In this document: positions 8,554-17,935 of the stretch, in pieces
Position numbering within the stretch: position 1 is the stretch's first letter
Layout of the letters: each line of letters opens with the position of its first letter
Source of the DNA: GCA-2746605 sp963704835
GTDB lineage: Bacteria > Bacteroidota > Ignavibacteria > Ignavibacteriales > Melioribacteraceae
Direction: 5' to 3'
DNA: 64,000 nucleotides
Assembly: GCA_963704835.1 (NCBI GenBank)
Contig: CAVPHW010000020.1
Location: forward strand, 310,001 to 374,000
Translations under genes and position numbers: made by a program
The notes under the pieces: model-generated
Told to the model about the DNA's origin: nothing
The model's input: only the letters and a program-made list of their open reading frames with translations
Database searches by the model: none

Positions 8554-10206
8554 TTGAATAATAAATTTGTACAAGCTAAAGAAGAATTCCAAAAAAGTTA
8601 TGATAATTCTAAGAAGAATGACATGAAGTATACTTCTGTTTCTGGAGAAAAAATTGCTCCCCTTTATACACCGGAAGATTTGGATGAAAACAAATTCAAT
8701 GATGAGATTGGGTTCCCAGGTCAATATCCTTATACGAGAGGAATTCACCCAACTGGATATAGAGGAAAATTATGGACAATGAGGCAATTTGCCGGTTTTG
8801 GTTCTCCGGAAGATACAAACGAGAGGTTTAAATATTTACTCGCAAATGGGCAAACTGGGTTATCAGTAGCCTTTGATCTGCCAACATTAATGGGGTATGA
8901 TTCTGATCATGAATTGAGCATAGGTGAAGTTGGAATTTGTGGCGTTGCCATTTCCTCTTTGAAAGATATGGAAATATTATTTGATGGAATACCGCTTGAC
9001 AAAGTTTCAACATCAATGACAATAAATTCTCCTGCCGCAATGGTTTTTGCATTTTACTTGGCAGTAGCAAAAAAGCAAGGAGTTTCGTTTGCTCAGTTAC
9101 GGGGAACTTTACAGAATGATATTTTGAAAGAATATATTGCTCAAAAAGAGTTTATTTATCCTCCTGAACCATCTATGAGAATAATTACAGATATGATTGA
9201 GTATTCCACAAATGAAGTTCCTCAGTTTAATCCGGTTTCTGTAAGTGGTTATCATATTCGCGAAGCTGGTTCCACAGCTGTTCAAGAGCTTGCCTACACT
9301 CTTGCTGATGGATTTGCATATATTGAATCGGCTATCGAAAGAGGAATGGATGTAGATGATTTTGCTCCAAGAATATCTTTTTTCTTCAATTCACATTTAG
9401 ACTTTTTTGAAGAAATTGCAAAATATAGAGCTGCGAGAAAAATATTTGCAAAGCGAATGAAAGAAAAATATTTAGCTAAGAACCCAAGATCTTGGTGGTT
9501 GAGATTTCATACGCAAACCGCAGGTTGCACATTAACTGCTCAGCAGCCGGAAAACAATATTGTAAGAACAGCTTTTCAAGCCATGGCTGCTGTATTAGGT
9601 GGGACTCAATCACTTCATACAAATTCTATGGATGAAACACTAGCTTTACCAAGCGAGAAGGCTGTAAAAATTGCCTTAAGAACTCAACAGATTCTTGCTT
9701 ATGAAACAGGTGTAATCAATACAGTTGATCCTTTAGGGGGAAGTTATTTCATTGAATCGTTAACTGATAAAATGGAAAAAGAAGCAGAAAAAATCTTTGC
9801 GGAAATAGATTCGTTGGGTGGAGTTATTCCAGCAATTGAAGTAGGGTATTTCCAAAAAAATATTGCAGATAGTGCTTATCGATATCAGAAAGAGCTTGAT
9901 AAAAAAGAGAAATTTGTTGTTGGAGTAAATGAATTTATTGAGAAAGATGAAAAAATAGATATACCAATATTACAAGTTTCCAAGGAAGTTGAAATAAAGC
10001 AGAAAGAAAGACTTGCGGAATTAAAGGTAACCCGAGATAATGCAAAAGTGATGGAATGCCTAAATGAAATTGATATAGCGGCAAGAAATGGTGAAAACTT
10101 AATGCCGATATTTATTAAAGCCGCTGAAAATTATGTAACACTTGGCGAAATGGTAGAAGTATTGAAAGTTCCTTTTAAAGTTTATCAAGAAACAGCAGTT
10201 TTTTAA
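8554..10206 (+). CDS. Acyl-CoA mutase large subunit (methylmalonyl-CoA mutase type, no B12 domain)
   Basis: A 550-residue protein covering only the TIM-barrel catalytic part of B12-dependent acyl-CoA mutases. Blocks seen are 'YPYTRGIHPTGYRGKLW', 'TMRQFAGFGSPEDTN', 'GLSVAFDLPTLMGYDS', 'SMTINSPAA', 'QTAGCTLTAQQPENN' and 'GGTQSLHTNSMDE'. The C-terminal cobalamin-binding domain (DxHxxG) is absent, so a separate small subunit must exist elsewhere; none is in this window. Substrate is uncertain: the tyrosine of the methylmalonyl-CoA site is kept ('GYR'), which favours methylmalonyl-CoA, but other acyl-CoA mutases cannot be excluded. TTG start at 8554. Confidence 0.85.
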   Translation: MNNKFVQAKEEFQKSYDNSKKNDMKYTSVSGEKIAPLYTPEDLDENKFNDEIGFPGQYPYTRGIHPTGYRGKLWTMRQFAGFGSPEDTNERFKYLLANGQTGLSVAFDLPTLMGYDSDHELSIGEVGICGVAISSLKDMEILFDGIPLDKVSTSMTINSPAAMVFAFYLAVAKKQGVSFAQLRGTLQNDILKEYIAQKEFIYPPEPSMRIITDMIEYSTNEVPQFNPVSVSGYHIREAGSTAVQELAYTLADGFAYIESAIERGMDVDDFAPRISFFFNSHLDFFEEIAKYRAARKIFAKRMKEKYLAKNPRSWWLRFHTQTAGCTLTAQQPENNIVRTAFQAMAAVLGGTQSLHTNSMDETLALPSEKAVKIALRTQQILAYETGVINTVDPLGGSYFIESLTDKMEKEAEKIFAEIDSLGGVIPAIEVGYFQKNIADSAYRYQKELDKKEKFVVGVNEFIEKDEKIDIPILQVSKEVEIKQKERLAELKVTRDNAKVMECLNEIDIAARNGENLMPIFIKAAENYVTLGEMVEVLKVPFKVYQETAVF

Positions 10207-10218
10207 TTTAAAATATAT

Positions 10219-10701
10219 ATGAAAAAAAAATTAATATTTGTGCTCCTTTTAATAGGAATGGCATTCATAAGTTGCTCAACAACTGAGGTTACAAAAACTG
10301 AAGAAACGACTAGTAAAGTTGTACTTAAAAGAGTAAACGAAGTTAAAATTAGTATTGATCAAAATAATTGCTGGATAAATTCAATGCCTGGATCAGAGCC
10401 GAAATTTCATATTAGTGGTAAGTTTTCACTTCTTCCTAATGACAATTATGAAATTGAGAACACCAAATTGTCTTTTATTAAAGTTTACCAAAATGAGAAT
10501 GAGTTTTACTTTATTAAACCTACAGTAGTTGAAAATTTTACAGAGAACATAATGGAAATTACATATTCCACCATAAAAGGGTTATCAGTTAATAAAGATT
10601 TGAACAAAAAAAATGAAATTGTACTAGAATTAATATTTAAATCAAAAAATGCTGATTTAAAATATTATATAGAGAATGTAAAAATTGAAGAGGTTTTTTA
10701 A
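10219..10701 (+). CDS. Hypothetical lipoprotein
   Basis: A 160-residue protein with a lysine-rich N-terminus, a hydrophobic core and a lipobox-like 'AFISC' with Cys at residue 19. It is therefore probably exported and lipid-anchored. The mature part has beta-rich alternation and no family motif I recognise. It lies 4 bases before the CNNM-type gene and 12 after the mutase gene, so it is likely co-transcribed with both. Confidence 0.6.
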   Translation: MKKKLIFVLLLIGMAFISCSTTEVTKTEETTSKVVLKRVNEVKISIDQNNCWINSMPGSEPKFHISGKFSLLPNDNYEIENTKLSFIKVYQNENEFYFIKPTVVENFTENIMEITYSTIKGLSVNKDLNKKNEIVLELIFKSKNADLKYYIENVKIEEVF

Positions 10702-10704
10702 ACA

Positions 10705-11940
10705 ATGACTTTAGACATATTTGGATTGATAGTTTTACTTTTGCTTAGCGGTTTTTTTTCATCCTCTGAGATAGCTTTTATTGTTGCAAATAAACTTAAG
10801 ATTGAACTACGTGCCCGGAAAAAAACCTTAGCCGCAAAATATGCTCAGTTTTTTATAAAAAATCCACAAACATTTTTTTCTACAATACTCATTTCGAATA
10901 ATATTATTAATATTGCTTTTGCTTCACTCTTAACAATTCTATTATTAGATATTTATCATTTTAGTGAACCTATAATATTATTAATATCCACAGTACTTTT
11001 ATTGTTATTCGGGGAGCTTATTCCTAAATATATTGCGCGTGAGTTTGCAGACGGGTTAATTTTGGTTTCTGCAATTCCAATTAAAATGCTTTCTATTATT
11101 TTAATGCCTTTTGTAAAACTGACAGATTCAATTTCCTTATTGATAACCAGGAGAAAGGATATTACTGAAGGAATGGCTGAGATAATGCATAAAGAAGATT
11201 TGCATTTTTTATTGGTGGAGGGTTCAGAAGTTGGCAATGTGGATGAAGAAGATTCAGATATGATAAAAAATATTATTGATTTGGCTGATCAAAAAGTTTA
11301 TGAAGCTATGACCCCGAGGACTGATATTGTAGGTGTTAGTATTGACACTAATATTAAGGATGTGCTAAATGTTTTTATTGTTTCTGGTTATTCTAAATTA
11401 CCGGTTTATGAAGAAAACCTTGATAATATTATCGGTGTTGTTAATGTTTATGATATGTTTAAGAATCCGGAAGATTTAAAATCAATTTTACGAGACGCTT
11501 TATTTATTCCTGAAACTAAAAAATGCTTAGATATGCTTAGAGAGTTTTTAGATAATAGGATATTATTTGCCGTGGTTGTTGATGAATTTGGAGGAACTTC
11601 TGGAATATTAACTGTTGAAGATTTGTTTGAGGAAATGTTTGGAGAAATTCGGGATGAATACGATGAAGATCCGGATGTTTGCAAAAAAATAGATGAAAAC
11701 ACATTTGTATTAAGTGGAAAAATTGAAATAGATTATCTTAATGAAGAATATGATCTAAATATTCCAGAGGGTGATTATGAGACCATTGCAGGTTTTATTT
11801 CGGCCTTATCAGGTAAAATTCCTCAAAAAGGTGAGAGAATTAAAATAGATGGATTTGATTTTATAATTTTACACTCCTCAAAAATTAAAATTAACCTCAT
11901 TAAAATGTTTACAATTCCCAAAATACAAAAAGGCAATTAA
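10705..11940 (+). CDS. CNNM/CorC-type hemolysin-family membrane protein (DUF21 + CBS pair)
   Basis: A 411-residue protein in the COG1253 order. The DUF21/CNNM transmembrane domain (residues ~1-180) starts 'GLIVLLLLSGFFSSSEIAF' and holds 'LLFGELIPKYIA'. A CBS pair follows ('AMTPRTDIVGV', 'YSKLPVYEENLDNIIGVVNVYD', 'VVVDEFGGTSGILTVEDL'). A C-terminal transporter-associated domain follows ('EYDEDPDV', 'GDYETIAGFI'). These proteins are linked to Mg2+/Co2+ export or, in Bacteroidota, to gliding protein GldE. The window gives no context to choose between these. Confidence 0.9.
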   Translation: MTLDIFGLIVLLLLSGFFSSSEIAFIVANKLKIELRARKKTLAAKYAQFFIKNPQTFFSTILISNNIINIAFASLLTILLLDIYHFSEPIILLISTVLLLLFGELIPKYIAREFADGLILVSAIPIKMLSIILMPFVKLTDSISLLITRRKDITEGMAEIMHKEDLHFLLVEGSEVGNVDEEDSDMIKNIIDLADQKVYEAMTPRTDIVGVSIDTNIKDVLNVFIVSGYSKLPVYEENLDNIIGVVNVYDMFKNPEDLKSILRDALFIPETKKCLDMLREFLDNRILFAVVVDEFGGTSGILTVEDLFEEMFGEIRDEYDEDPDVCKKIDENTFVLSGKIEIDYLNEEYDLNIPEGDYETIAGFISALSGKIPQKGERIKIDGFDFIILHSSKIKINLIKMFTIPKIQKGN

Positions 11941-12054
11941 TTATTTGCCGAATCCTTTTTCAATAAAAGACATCTAATCTGTAAATTAAATAGCATGATT
12001 TTGAAAATTCAAAATTCCTTTGACTGTTAAGACAATTCATTAAATGAGTAAAAT

Positions 12055-12847
12055 TTGGAATTATTAGGATACATAGCTGCAATTCTTATTGGTATTTCTT
12101 TAGGGTTGATTGGAAGCGGAGGTTCAATTCTAACTGTACCAGCCCTTGTTTATTTAATGAGTGTTGAACCAGTAAATGCAACTGCTTATTCGCTATTTAT
12201 TGTTGGTTTTACTAGTCTTGTTGGGTCAATTATTTTACATGCGACAAAAGCTTGTTGATTACAGAACGGGAATTATTTTTGCAATTCCAGCCTTAATCTC
12301 TGTTTTCCTCACAAGACTTTACATATTACCAGCAATTCCAAATGAAATATTTTCGCTTAATGGTTTTGTGCTTTCAAAACAATTGTTTGTTATGCTTTTG
12401 TTTGCAATTCTTATGTTCATTGCTGCAATATCAATGATAAGAAAAAGAGTTGATGAACAAACATCAAAGAGAAATGAATTAAATTACTTGCTAATCTCAC
12501 TTGAAGGTTTAGTCATTGGAATTCTTACAGGTCTTGTTGGTGCAGGCGGAGGATTTCTCATAATACCTGCACTTGTATTATTAGCTAAGTTACCAATGAA
12601 AACTGCAATTGGAACCTCTTTATTAATTATTGCCGCAAAATCCTTAATTGGATTTATTGGTGATATTGGAGCCAAAACAGAACTCGATTGGAATATTTTA
12701 ATAATTTTTTCACTACTAGCGATTTTAGGAATATTTGTTGGAAGTTTACTATCAAAATACGTCTCTGGCAAAAAGTTAAAGCCAGCCTTTGGATGGTTTG
12801 TACTTGTGATGTCCATCTACATACTGGTTAAAGAAATGTTTATATAA
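12055..12847 (+). CDS. TauE/SafE-family sulfite/anion exporter (one frameshift)
   Basis: Two reading frames read through as one ~264-residue membrane protein. The first ends at 12258; the second continues from about 12245 with 'KLVDYRTGIIFAIP'. Removing one A from the AAAA at 12246-12249 joins them. The TauE signature appears twice ('GLIGSGGSILTVPALVYL', 'GLVGAGGGFLIIPALVLL'), as expected for the internal repeat. About 8 helices. Followed 19 bases later by a rhodanese and then an MBL-rhodanese, so it probably exports a sulfur oxyanion such as sulfite or thiosulfate. The extra base is likely a sequence error (see findings). Confidence 0.82.
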
Positions 12848-12866
12848 TAAATATATGGAGAAATGA

Positions 12867-13217
12867 ATGACCTCATTTATATCATCCTTTCTAAAAGGAA
12901 TGAATAATGTAAAAAATCTTGGTTCAGATGAATTTGAACAAAACTTATTTGTGGATAAAGCTGCAGTTCTTATTGATGTAAGGACACAGCAGGAATTCTA
13001 CGATGCAAGAATTCCAAATTCTATACTTATGGATTTAATGAATCCTCATTTTAATCAAGAATTAGCAAAACTAGATAAAACGAAAAGTTACTTTCTTTAC
13101 TGTCGTAGCGGAAACAGATCATACTATGCAGCAAAGGAAATGATGAAATTAGGATTTGAAAAAGTTTATAACCTTGCGCCCGGTATCATTGGTTGGAACG
13201 GCAAAATTGAAAGATAA
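12867..13217 (+). CDS. Single-domain rhodanese
   Basis: A 116-residue sulfurtransferase. The catalytic loop is 'CRSGNRS' (Cys near residue 80) preceded by 'YFLY', with 'VLIDVRTQQEFYDARIPNSI' in the first half and 'GIIGWNG' at the end. There is no signal peptide, so it acts in the cytoplasm. It starts 19 bases after the TauE-type gene and ends 16 bases before the MBL-rhodanese; GGAGA precedes the ATG. Likely carries persulfide sulfur to or from the next enzyme. Confidence 0.9.
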   Translation: MTSFISSFLKGMNNVKNLGSDEFEQNLFVDKAAVLIDVRTQQEFYDARIPNSILMDLMNPHFNQELAKLDKTKSYFLYCRSGNRSYYAAKEMMKLGFEKVYNLAPGIIGWNGKIER

Positions 13218-13233
13218 ATTTTAAGGAGAAAAA

Positions 13234-14640
13234 ATGTATTTTCAACACATATATGAAGAGGGTTTAGCACAAGCAAGCTATTTTATAGGATGTCAAAAAA
13301 CGAAAGAAGCAATTGTAATTGATCCAAGAAGAGATATTGATGTTTACTTAGAAATAGCAGAGAACAAAAATTTTAATATTACTCACATAACTGAAACTCA
13401 TATTCATGCTGATTTCTTAAGTGGCTCTAGAGAACTTGCAGCAGCAACCGATGCGAAAATTTATCTATCAGATGAAGGTGGTAATGATTGGCAATACCAA
13501 TTTGATCATATTGGTTTGAAACATGAAGACGTGATAAAAGTTGGCAATATTATAATTAAAGTTTTACATACGCCTGGACACACACCGGAGCATATAAGTT
13601 TTTTATTAACTGATACCGTTAGCAGTAACGAACCAGTTATGATCTTTACAGGTGATTTTGTTTTTGTTGGTGATATTGGAAGACCGGATCTTTTGGAGAA
13701 AGCTGCTGGATTATCAGGCACTCAAGAAATTGGTGCAAAACAAATGTATGAATCTATTCAGAAGTTTAAAAATATACCTGACCATGTTCAAGTTTGGCCG
13801 GGACACGGAGCTGGTTCAGCATGTGGTAAATCCCTAGGTGCAGTTCCAAGTACAACAGTTGGATATGAAAAATTAGTAAACTGGGCTTTACAAATAAACA
13901 GCGAAAAGGAATTTGTTAATACTCTATTAGCAGGACAGCCAGAACCGCCTAAATATTTTGCAATGATGAAAAAGCTAAACAAATTTGGACCAAACATTCT
14001 TGGTGGAACACCAAGACCAGCAAAACTCACTCTGCATCAATTTAGAGAAGCTTTAGAGAAGAATATTACAATTGTTGATTCTAGAGATAAACTTTCTTTT
14101 GCAGGAGGGCACGTTAGAGGTTCAATTAATATTCAAGATAATTTGGAGTTTGCAACATGGGCTGGTTGGATGCTAGAATATGACCACCCATTTATATTAA
14201 TTGGGAATGAAGAAAGAATTAATGAAATAACCAAAGCTTTAGTAAGAATTGGAATGGAAAACTTTTACGGTTACGTTTCTGATCTTAACAAATGGGCAAA
14301 CCAATGCCATGAGCTGGAAATTGTTCAACAGATATCAGTTGCTGAATTGAAATCAAAATTAAATATTGAACCGGATACTTATGAAATTATTGATGTAAGG
14401 GGATATAGTGATTATAATATAAACCATGTGGAAAATTCTAAAAATATTCATGTTGGATATTTAACAGATAATTTGGATAAAATCTCGAAACAGAAAACTA
14501 CTGTAGTGTATTGCGAATCTGGAAATAGATCCAGTATTGCTGCTAGTACATTGCTTAAAAATGGAATTAGTAATGTAATCAACTTAACTGGCGGGTTTTC
14601 AGCATGGGTAAAAGAAAATGAAATTTTAGAAATCGCCTAA
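13234..14640 (+). CDS. MBL-fold hydrolase with two rhodanese-like domains (persulfide dioxygenase type)
   Basis: A 468-residue protein. Residues ~1-250 are a glyoxalase II/ETHE1-like metallo-beta-lactamase domain with 'THIHADFLSGS' (H56, H58, D60), 'HTPGHTPEHI', 'TGDFVFVGDIGRPDL' and 'VWPGHGAGSACGKS'. ETHE1-type persulfide dioxygenases share these features. Residues ~265-355 form a rhodanese-like domain that lacks the catalytic Cys. Residues ~365-468 form a second one with an active-site loop 'CESGNRSS'. A GGAG site precedes the ATG. It probably oxidises glutathione-type or protein persulfide to sulfite, which the TauE-like neighbour could export. The substrate is inferred. Confidence 0.88.
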   Translation: MYFQHIYEEGLAQASYFIGCQKTKEAIVIDPRRDIDVYLEIAENKNFNITHITETHIHADFLSGSRELAAATDAKIYLSDEGGNDWQYQFDHIGLKHEDVIKVGNIIIKVLHTPGHTPEHISFLLTDTVSSNEPVMIFTGDFVFVGDIGRPDLLEKAAGLSGTQEIGAKQMYESIQKFKNIPDHVQVWPGHGAGSACGKSLGAVPSTTVGYEKLVNWALQINSEKEFVNTLLAGQPEPPKYFAMMKKLNKFGPNILGGTPRPAKLTLHQFREALEKNITIVDSRDKLSFAGGHVRGSINIQDNLEFATWAGWMLEYDHPFILIGNEERINEITKALVRIGMENFYGYVSDLNKWANQCHELEIVQQISVAELKSKLNIEPDTYEIIDVRGYSDYNINHVENSKNIHVGYLTDNLDKISKQKTTVVYCESGNRSSIAASTLLKNGISNVINLTGGFSAWVKENEILEIA

Positions 14641-14701
14641 TTAATAGATGCTAAATAGGTATGTATTTTGACAAAAATTATAACGAGAGAGTGTAAATAA
14701 A

Positions 14702-14727
14702 AAAGGCGAATTTAATAATTCGCCTTT
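14702..14727. terminator. Bidirectional terminator between convergent genes
   Basis: An 11-bp perfect inverted repeat (AAAGGCGAATT / AATTCGCCTTT) with a 4-base loop, A-run on one side and A/T on the other. It sits between the MBL-rhodanese (+) and the unknown gene (-), and can serve both. Confidence 0.75.
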
Positions 14728-14737
14728 CAAAAAAAAC

Positions 14738-15529
14738 TTATCTTACAAACTTCCACCAATAGAAGTATTTATCTTCTAGTTCAGATTCAGATGGCATTGG
14801 GAAAAATTTCAATTCTTCGCCTGCGGCAAACCAAAATCCATGTCTTAAAAATTTATATGAGATATCCTTTAAGAGACTACCAAGGCTAATTGTTTTGGTT
14901 GTTTTTTCAGGTTTTTCATTCAATTCAGTAATACAATCAAAGAATCTATAAGGATTTACACCAGGTAAATCAATGTTAAATATCTCTCTATTTCTATTAT
15001 TTTCAAAAAAGTGATCAATGTTAAAATCGATTTGAGTAAAACAAATTTTTGGTGCCCCTTTGGATTTTGTTTCGGTTGTAATAAATTTACCAAAATCTCT
15101 TTGATCTTTATTTGAAGCAACTAGAGTTTCCAGAGGAGTGATTTCTTGATAAATACGAATCATGCCCGGCTGGTTGATAGCAGTATATTCAGCTGGCTCA
15201 ATTGGTAAAACTTTTCCATTTCTTGTACATAAAAATAATTTCTTAATAGCAGAAAGATCTATATGTTCTAAAACATTGTATGAACTAATAAACTTAGTTT
15301 TTTTAGGTAATCCATCTGTATGCGGAACTGTCTGTCTTAAATAATTATCAATGTCAAAAAAATCGTTTCGAAAATTAATATCTAATTCAGCAAAAATCAC
15401 TTTCCCACTAAAGTGCTTTGCACTTCCCATGGTATAATGTTCACCAAATTTTTCAGGACCTAATTGAGAAGCAACCAAAGCATTGGTTGGGAAAACTATC
15501 ATGTATAAATGCTTTTCAAATTCTGGCAT
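14738..15529 (-). CDS. Conserved-looking hypothetical protein
   Basis: A 263-residue soluble protein, with no signal peptide or transmembrane segment. I do not recognise a family. The sequence is aromatic-rich and ends 'YFYWWKFVR'. Convergent with the sulfur unit and separated from it by a terminator; its upstream neighbour on the same strand is an EamA transporter 172 bases away. On the coding strand GGAGAT lies 6 bases before the ATG (15533-15538 on the + strand), giving a good ribosome-binding site. Confidence 0.6.
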   Translation of the reverse strand: MPEFEKHLYMIVFPTNALVASQLGPEKFGEHYTMGSAKHFSGKVIFAELDINFRNDFFDIDNYLRQTVPHTDGLPKKTKFISSYNVLEHIDLSAIKKLFLCTRNGKVLPIEPAEYTAINQPGMIRIYQEITPLETLVASNKDQRDFGKFITTETKSKGAPKICFTQIDFNIDHFFENNRNREIFNIDLPGVNPYRFFDCITELNEKPEKTTKTISLGSLLKDISYKFLRHGFWFAAGEELKFFPMPSESELEDKYFYWWKFVR

Positions 15530-15701
15530 TTAATATCTCCGATTTTAAATTAAATAATTTCTAAAATTATCAAATGAATTAGTTACTAGCAAGAATTGAA
15601 TATATTACTTTGTATTAAATAAAATTCTCAATTATTAAATAATCTAAAAAATAAATGTTTATTTAGAATAAGATTAATTAATTCTCAAAAATTACAGAAA
15701 C

Positions 15702-16625
15702 CTAACTAGCTTTAATCAATTCTTTTCTTCTTTTATTGCTCATTTTTACAACATTTGTGATGCTGTAAAGTAAAATAAATACACCAACCCATTGTATGGC
15801 ACTAAGAATATTGCCATGCAGAATATATTCTAATATTACAGCAGTTAATGGAAATGCTAGTTCTAAAATTGTAGCTGAGGATGCAGTAATATTTTTTAAT
15901 CCGTAGTAGTATAAAAATATTGCTGGTCCACCGGTAGTAAATGCAATTATAAGAAAAATAGTCCACTGATCAATAGACACATTTGTTATCATGGAAATTT
16001 GTGACAAACTTAGTACCATTATTAACATTAAAATACTTGCAATACCAAATCTTAAGTATGTGCCCAATTCGAAACTGACATTTTTGAGTGCTCTTTTACT
16101 TAAAACCGTAGAAAATCCAAAACTAAATGCGGCGAAAACTGAATACATTGCTGCTAATAGAGTTTTATTATCACTACTGATTGAAGGAAGCTTAAAACCA
16201 AAGGTCATTAAATAAGCCCCCAATATTGCTAAACCAGCCCAGTAAAAGAATTTTCCAGGTAAACGTTCTTTGAGAATAATGGCAGCAAGACTTAACGCAA
16301 AAAGGGGCTGTAACTTTTGAATTAGTATAACTATAGAAAGATTTACAAAATTAACATAGAAAAGTGCTTTGGTAATGCTCATTATTCCAATAGCACCACC
16401 AAATAATGCTACTCCAAGAAAAGCAAGCCAATCTTTTGTTTGGAGGTTTTTAACCACAGAAATATTTTTAAAAAGTATAGGGGAGAGATAGATTGCAACA
16501 ATTGAACTTTCAATAAAAACAACGAGCGCAACGGGTAATGTAAATAGTTCAGGTCGGAGAACAATTCCATCAATACCCCAAAGCATTGCGCCTAGGATTA
16601 TGAAAATTGGAGCAAATTTATTCAT
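15702..16625 (-). CDS. EamA/DMT-family transporter
   Basis: A 307-residue protein with about ten hydrophobic helices arranged as two EamA repeats. The first is residues ~5-140 with 'GAMLWGIDGIVLRPELF' and 'ALFGGAIGIMSITKALFYVN'. The second is ~155-295 with 'AFSFGFSTVLSKRALKN' and 'LYYYGLKNITASSATILELAFP'. Members export or import amino acids, sugars or other small metabolites, and the substrate cannot be read from sequence. It is divergent from the membrane protein starting at 16871; the 245-base gap between them must hold both promoters. Confidence 0.85.
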   Translation of the reverse strand: MNKFAPIFIILGAMLWGIDGIVLRPELFTLPVALVVFIESSIVAIYLSPILFKNISVVKNLQTKDWLAFLGVALFGGAIGIMSITKALFYVNFVNLSIVILIQKLQPLFALSLAAIILKERLPGKFFYWAGLAILGAYLMTFGFKLPSISSDNKTLLAAMYSVFAAFSFGFSTVLSKRALKNVSFELGTYLRFGIASILMLIMVLSLSQISMITNVSIDQWTIFLIIAFTTGGPAIFLYYYGLKNITASSATILELAFPLTAVILEYILHGNILSAIQWVGVFILLYSITNVVKMSNKRRKELIKAS

Positions 16626-16870
16626 AAAGTGTAAAAACCTTTCTATAAAAATGAGAACGAAATATATCTAAAATTGTGGAATTAAGAGTGGTAAATAATA
16701 ACACAGGTTTCCATTTTCGCATTTTTGTTTGGTAATTCTAACTAACCGATTCTAGTTCTTTTTTTCACATTTTAGTAGTGTGCATTTTAATTCTTATAAG
16801 ATCGTAATTACTACTTTATTTTTAATTCATTGTGAATTTTATAAATTACTTAGATAAATAAATAATCTAA

Positions 16871-17935
16871 ATGCTTGTTAATATTGGAAATATTATTCTT
16901 CCTTCACATAATCAACAATCGCTAAAAAAAATAACTGTGCTTTGGGCTTTTGGTGAGGCAGCACTGGGTGGAATCCTCCATGCCTTTAAAATTCCATTAA
17001 CGGGATTACTAATTGGAAGTATAGCGGTTTTATCGATTACTTTAATTGCATACTTTTCTAATTCTAGAATTGAAATAGTAAAAATCACATTACGTGTAAT
17101 GCTTATTAAATTAATTGTTAGTCCTTATTCACCAGTAACAGCCTACTTTGCTGTGGCCCTGCAAGGTGTTTTAGGCTATTTACTTTTTTATCAAGGATTC
17201 AATCGTGTTTCTCCCGTTGTTTTGGGGGTTCTTTCATTATCATTTTCAGCTGTTCAAAAGATATTTATCCTAACAATTGTCTTTGGAAATACTCTTTGGG
17301 AATCGATAGACATTTTTTTTAATTTTGTTCTTTCTGATATATTCAAGATTCCTCAAAATTTACTAACTGTGAATTTGAGTTATCTAGCAATAACTTTATA
17401 CTTTTTAGTCCATTTTATTGTTGGAATAATTATTGGGTTTTATGCCTCAAATTTTCCAGCCAAATTACTTCAGAGTATTAAAAGTTCAAATAGAATTTGT
17501 ATGAATTACGGGAATGACTTAACAATTAGCAGAAAATCAAAAAGAAAGAATTGGTGGAGAAAACCTTCAAGTATTTTTTTGTTTATCGTTTCATTTACAC
17601 TGATAATTTTATCATTCACAATTCAGCAGTTTGATAAAAGTATTGGGCTGAATATTGTAGTAATGTTTATCAGGTCAATAATAATTATAGTGGCATGGTA
17701 CTATTTTATTTCACCTGTTCTCTTGAAACTCATTAGAAAATATTTATTAAAAAGAGGTAATCTCAATACACAGGAAATTGAAGAAGTTATTAACTTATTC
17801 CCAAGTATTAAGTTGCTGCTAAAACACTCATGGGAACAAACTAAAAGCAAGAGAAAGTTAAAAAGGATCTTGAAATTTATAGATAATTCATTAGTTAACT
17901 TTTTTAGTAGTGACCTAACATCCCAAGAAAAATGA
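16871..17935 (+). CDS. Unrecognised multi-pass membrane protein paired with an NTPase
   Basis: A 354-residue protein with about eight transmembrane segments. Residues ~25-65 hold 'WAFGEAALGGILHAFKIPLTG'. Segments also lie near 70-150 and 170-195, then a basic cytoplasmic stretch (~205-235, 'RKSKRKNWWRK') and two more helices near 235-255 and 265-295. I know no named family for it. Its stop overlaps the start of the THEP1-type NTPase (ATGA), which implies coupled translation. The pair sits directly before the purine-degradation genes in the same direction. The arrangement resembles an energy-coupled uptake module, but no ATP-binding cassette or EcfT is present, so this is speculation. Confidence 0.6.
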   Translation: MLVNIGNIILPSHNQQSLKKITVLWAFGEAALGGILHAFKIPLTGLLIGSIAVLSITLIAYFSNSRIEIVKITLRVMLIKLIVSPYSPVTAYFAVALQGVLGYLLFYQGFNRVSPVVLGVLSLSFSAVQKIFILTIVFGNTLWESIDIFFNFVLSDIFKIPQNLLTVNLSYLAITLYFLVHFIVGIIIGFYASNFPAKLLQSIKSSNRICMNYGNDLTISRKSKRKNWWRKPSSIFLFIVSFTLIILSFTIQQFDKSIGLNIVVMFIRSIIIIVAWYYFISPVLLKLIRKYLLKRGNLNTQEIEEVINLFPSIKLLLKHSWEQTKSKRKLKRILKFIDNSLVNFFSSDLTSQEK

